NCBI GenBank assembly: GCA_028875245.1
Contig: JAPPEU010000035.1
Span: forward strand, 126,023-190,022
Length of the DNA: 64,000 bases
Source: Chloroflexota bacterium
Lineage (GTDB): Bacteria > Chloroflexota > Anaerolineae > Aggregatilineales > Phototrophicaceae
Direction: 5' to 3'
Both the position numbers and the translations under genes were made by a program. A model generated the notes under the pieces. The model was not told the DNA's origin. It saw only the letters and a list, made by a program, of their open reading frames with translations, and did no database searches. Below are positions 62,062 to 64,000 of the stretch, in pieces. Position 1 is the stretch's first letter. Each line of letters starts with the position of its first letter.

Positions 62062-63981
62062 TTGAGTCTGCTAACTACCTTGCTTCTCACGGTAAACGAG
62101 ACCTTGACCGCCGGCAACGCCATCATCGCGGTTTCGCTCTTGCTCTTTAACCTCACGCGCAACTTGAACAACCGCGTCGCCAAGACATCGGCGGTCGTGC
62201 TGGCCTGCGTAGCCGTCTCTTATGTGGCTGACGCCTTCATCTCGCTGGAGCCGGATAACCCCGCGCATGAGATCGCCACTCGTCTGCAATGGATCGGCAT
62301 CGCCTTCATACCGGCCGCCATCTATCACTTGTCGGACACCCTGCTCGCCACAACCGGCTTGCCCTCGCGCGGGCGCCGGAAACGCGCCATCCGCCTGCTC
62401 TATCTGACGGGCGCCGCCTTCCTGCTTGCTGCCGCATTCAGCGATGCCCTGATACTCGTTGTCCCCGCGCAGGAGTCAGTCAGCATACAGGCGGGGACGG
62501 CTTTTCTGGTTTACGCGCTTTACTTCCTGCTCGCAAACGGATTCGCCTATTTCAACGTCCACCGCGCCCGGAAACGCTGCCTGACACCGGCGAGCGCGCG
62601 GCGCATGGCTTATCTGCAAATCGCCTTTTTGACGCCCGCGCTGGGGATTTTCCCCTACTCCGTGCTGCTCAACCCGGGCGACGAGTCTTCACTATTCGGC
62701 TTGCTGGTGATCAATACGGCCAACGTGATCATCATCCTCATGCTCTTCTTCCTGTCCTATCCGCTTTATTTCTTCGGCTCAGACAAACCTGACCGCCTGG
62801 TCAAGAAACAGCTGCTCGATTTTTTGCTGCGCGGGCCGGCGACCGGGCTTATCGCTTTGGCCGTTGTCAATTTTAGCGCCCAGGCCACTCGCATTCTGAG
62901 CTTGCCGGGCGAAGCCTTTACACCGCCTGCCGTCGTCGGCGCTGTGTTGCTCTGGCAATGGTTTGTCTCGCTGGCGCTGCCCTACTTTGAGAAGTTCTTC
63001 ATTTACCGCGACGAAGATGACGAGCAGATCACCAAGCTGCAGACACTAAGCGACCGCGTCCTCACGCATACCGATCTGTCGCAGCTGATAATGGCGACCA
63101 CGGAATCCATCTGCGATTACCTGCGAATCGACAAGGCTTTTGTCATCAGCCTGGAAGGCGCCCAGCCGGAATTCGTCAGCAAAGTGGGCGCCTTCGACAT
63201 TGACGAAGACGAGCTGTTGAAACAGAGCCAGCTCTTTGACCAGGTCAGGCAGTTGCGTTTCGAAGCGCGCGACGCCAACTACTTGCAGTGGCGCGGCTTC
63301 GCCTTGATTCCGCTCAACAGCAGTCGCGTTGGCGGCAACGGCACTGAAGCGCTGACGATAGGCCTGCTTGGATTGTTCAACAACGAGGCTGCATTGCAGG
63401 AGGAGCTGGGCGCGCCCGCCGGCCATTTGGATGCATTCGTCAGCCGCGTCGAAACCAGCCTGGACGACATGCGCCTGCAGTCAGAAATGTACAATTTGCT
63501 TGAAGGGTTGCTGCCACAATTTCAGATGACTCGGTCGCGCGCCTTGCAGGTCGAATACCGGCAGTCAAACGCGCTGCCGCCACGCGTCCAGGACCTGCCT
63601 GACCGCGACGAACTCTTCGAGCAGGTGCGCGCTGCCTTGCGTCACTATTGGGGCGGCTCCGGCATTACGCAGAGCAACTTGATAATGCTGCGGTCGGTGC
63701 AAAGCAGGCTTCAGAACAGCGAGGAATCGCCGGTGAATGCCCTGCGCAAGCTGCTGCAAGAGGCGATCGCGGCGCTCAAGCCGGCAGGCGAGCGGAAAAT
63801 GATGAGCCCGGAATGGACCCTGTACAACATCTTGCAACTCCGTTTTCTCGAAAATAGAAAAGTGCGCGAAGTCGCGCGGCGCCTCAGCATGAGTGAAGCC
63901 GACCTGTACCGCAAGCAGCGCATCGCTATTCTGGCTGTCACTGACCTGATATTGAAGCAGGAACAAGCGCTGCGAGATTAA
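62062..63981 (+). CDS. 7TM sensor-like protein with C-terminal soluble domains, no kinase
   Basis: A 639-residue protein. The first about 310 residues hold seven or more TM helices in the style of the histidine-kinase N-terminal 7TM region (AGNAIIAVSLLLFNLTRNL, VVLACVAVSYVADAFI, LYFLLANGFAYF, ANVIIILMLFFLSYPLYFF). About 330-480 looks GAF-like (LTHTDLSQLIMATTESICDY). The C-terminus ends in an HTH-like stretch (NRKVREVARRLSMSEADLYRKQRIA). No His kinase H-box or ATP lid is visible. The start is TTG at 62062 with AAGGG 7 nt upstream. Confidence 0.8.
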   Translation: MSLLTTLLLTVNETLTAGNAIIAVSLLLFNLTRNLNNRVAKTSAVVLACVAVSYVADAFISLEPDNPAHEIATRLQWIGIAFIPAAIYHLSDTLLATTGLPSRGRRKRAIRLLYLTGAAFLLAAAFSDALILVVPAQESVSIQAGTAFLVYALYFLLANGFAYFNVHRARKRCLTPASARRMAYLQIAFLTPALGIFPYSVLLNPGDESSLFGLLVINTANVIIILMLFFLSYPLYFFGSDKPDRLVKKQLLDFLLRGPATGLIALAVVNFSAQATRILSLPGEAFTPPAVVGAVLLWQWFVSLALPYFEKFFIYRDEDDEQITKLQTLSDRVLTHTDLSQLIMATTESICDYLRIDKAFVISLEGAQPEFVSKVGAFDIDEDELLKQSQLFDQVRQLRFEARDANYLQWRGFALIPLNSSRVGGNGTEALTIGLLGLFNNEAALQEELGAPAGHLDAFVSRVETSLDDMRLQSEMYNLLEGLLPQFQMTRSRALQVEYRQSNALPPRVQDLPDRDELFEQVRAALRHYWGGSGITQSNLIMLRSVQSRLQNSEESPVNALRKLLQEAIAALKPAGERKMMSPEWTLYNILQLRFLENRKVREVARRLSMSEADLYRKQRIAILAVTDLILKQEQALRD

Positions 63982-64000
63982 TCCCCATCCCTCATTTCGC

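Overview
The window reads as chromosomal DNA from a GC-rich bacterium, most likely Chloroflexota (Anaerolineae-like). This is inferred from gene content and protein character: long type-2 isoleucyl-tRNA synthetase, SufCBDU plus a Rieske protein, a GltB-like glutamate synthase between two PucR regulators, and several conserved but unnamed families. I could run no database search, so the phylum is an inference. No phage, transposase or CRISPR array is visible. Promoters found by eye are ordinary sigma-70 type (TTGACN, 16-17 bp, TAnnnT), matching the primary-type sigma factor encoded near the right end.

Layout. 0-7.7 kb: end of a DinG helicase, a Cys-rich small protein, a HAD-DinB fusion, a polyprenyl synthetase and Nnr on the plus strand; three small membrane proteins on the minus strand; then an SRPBCC protein. 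7.8-14.6 kb: a minus-strand unit sufC-sufB-sufD-sufU-Rieske-GDPD-methyltransferase-tRNA-His ending at a good terminator, with a MIP18-family gene divergent from it. 14.6-21.8 kb: a modular M23 peptidase protein, M29 aminopeptidase, Tpx, a DM13 protein, a YtcJ-like amidohydrolase and a PfkB kinase. 21.9-25.6 kb: rpmH-rnpA-yidD-lipoprotein-yidC-khpB. 25.6-28.6 kb: a repeat-bearing gap and a three-gene module of unknown function. 28.7-37.5 kb: a small membrane protein, PucR, a GltB-like giant protein, and a convergent PucR. 37.6-46.4 kb: minus-strand ileS, three TPR membrane proteins, an unknown protein, AlaX and two acetyltransferases. 46.6-48.6 kb: TPR protein, URO-D-like protein and RsmD. 48.5-59.4 kb: one long minus-strand operon argC-argB-argD-argJ-carA-carB-hpt-cca. 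59.6-64 kb: sigma factor, GNAT protein and a 7TM sensor-like protein.

The most notable observation is upstream of argC. A consensus promoter is followed by a Shine-Dalgarno site, a 28-residue leader ORF with three consecutive Arg codons, mutually exclusive hairpins, and an intrinsic terminator ending just before argC. This is the full architecture of ribosome-mediated transcription attenuation, here for arginine and carbamoyl phosphate synthesis. The second most notable is a 73-bp tandem repeat that has copied the stop/start junction between alaX and the next gene.

The large arg operon would make ornithine precursors (ArgC, B, D, J) and carbamoyl phosphate (CarAB) together, with purine salvage (Hpt) and tRNA 3'-end maturation (Cca) riding along. 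The tRNA-His gene has no encoded CCA and so needs such an enzyme. The Suf unit builds Fe-S clusters but has no cysteine desulfurase in this window.
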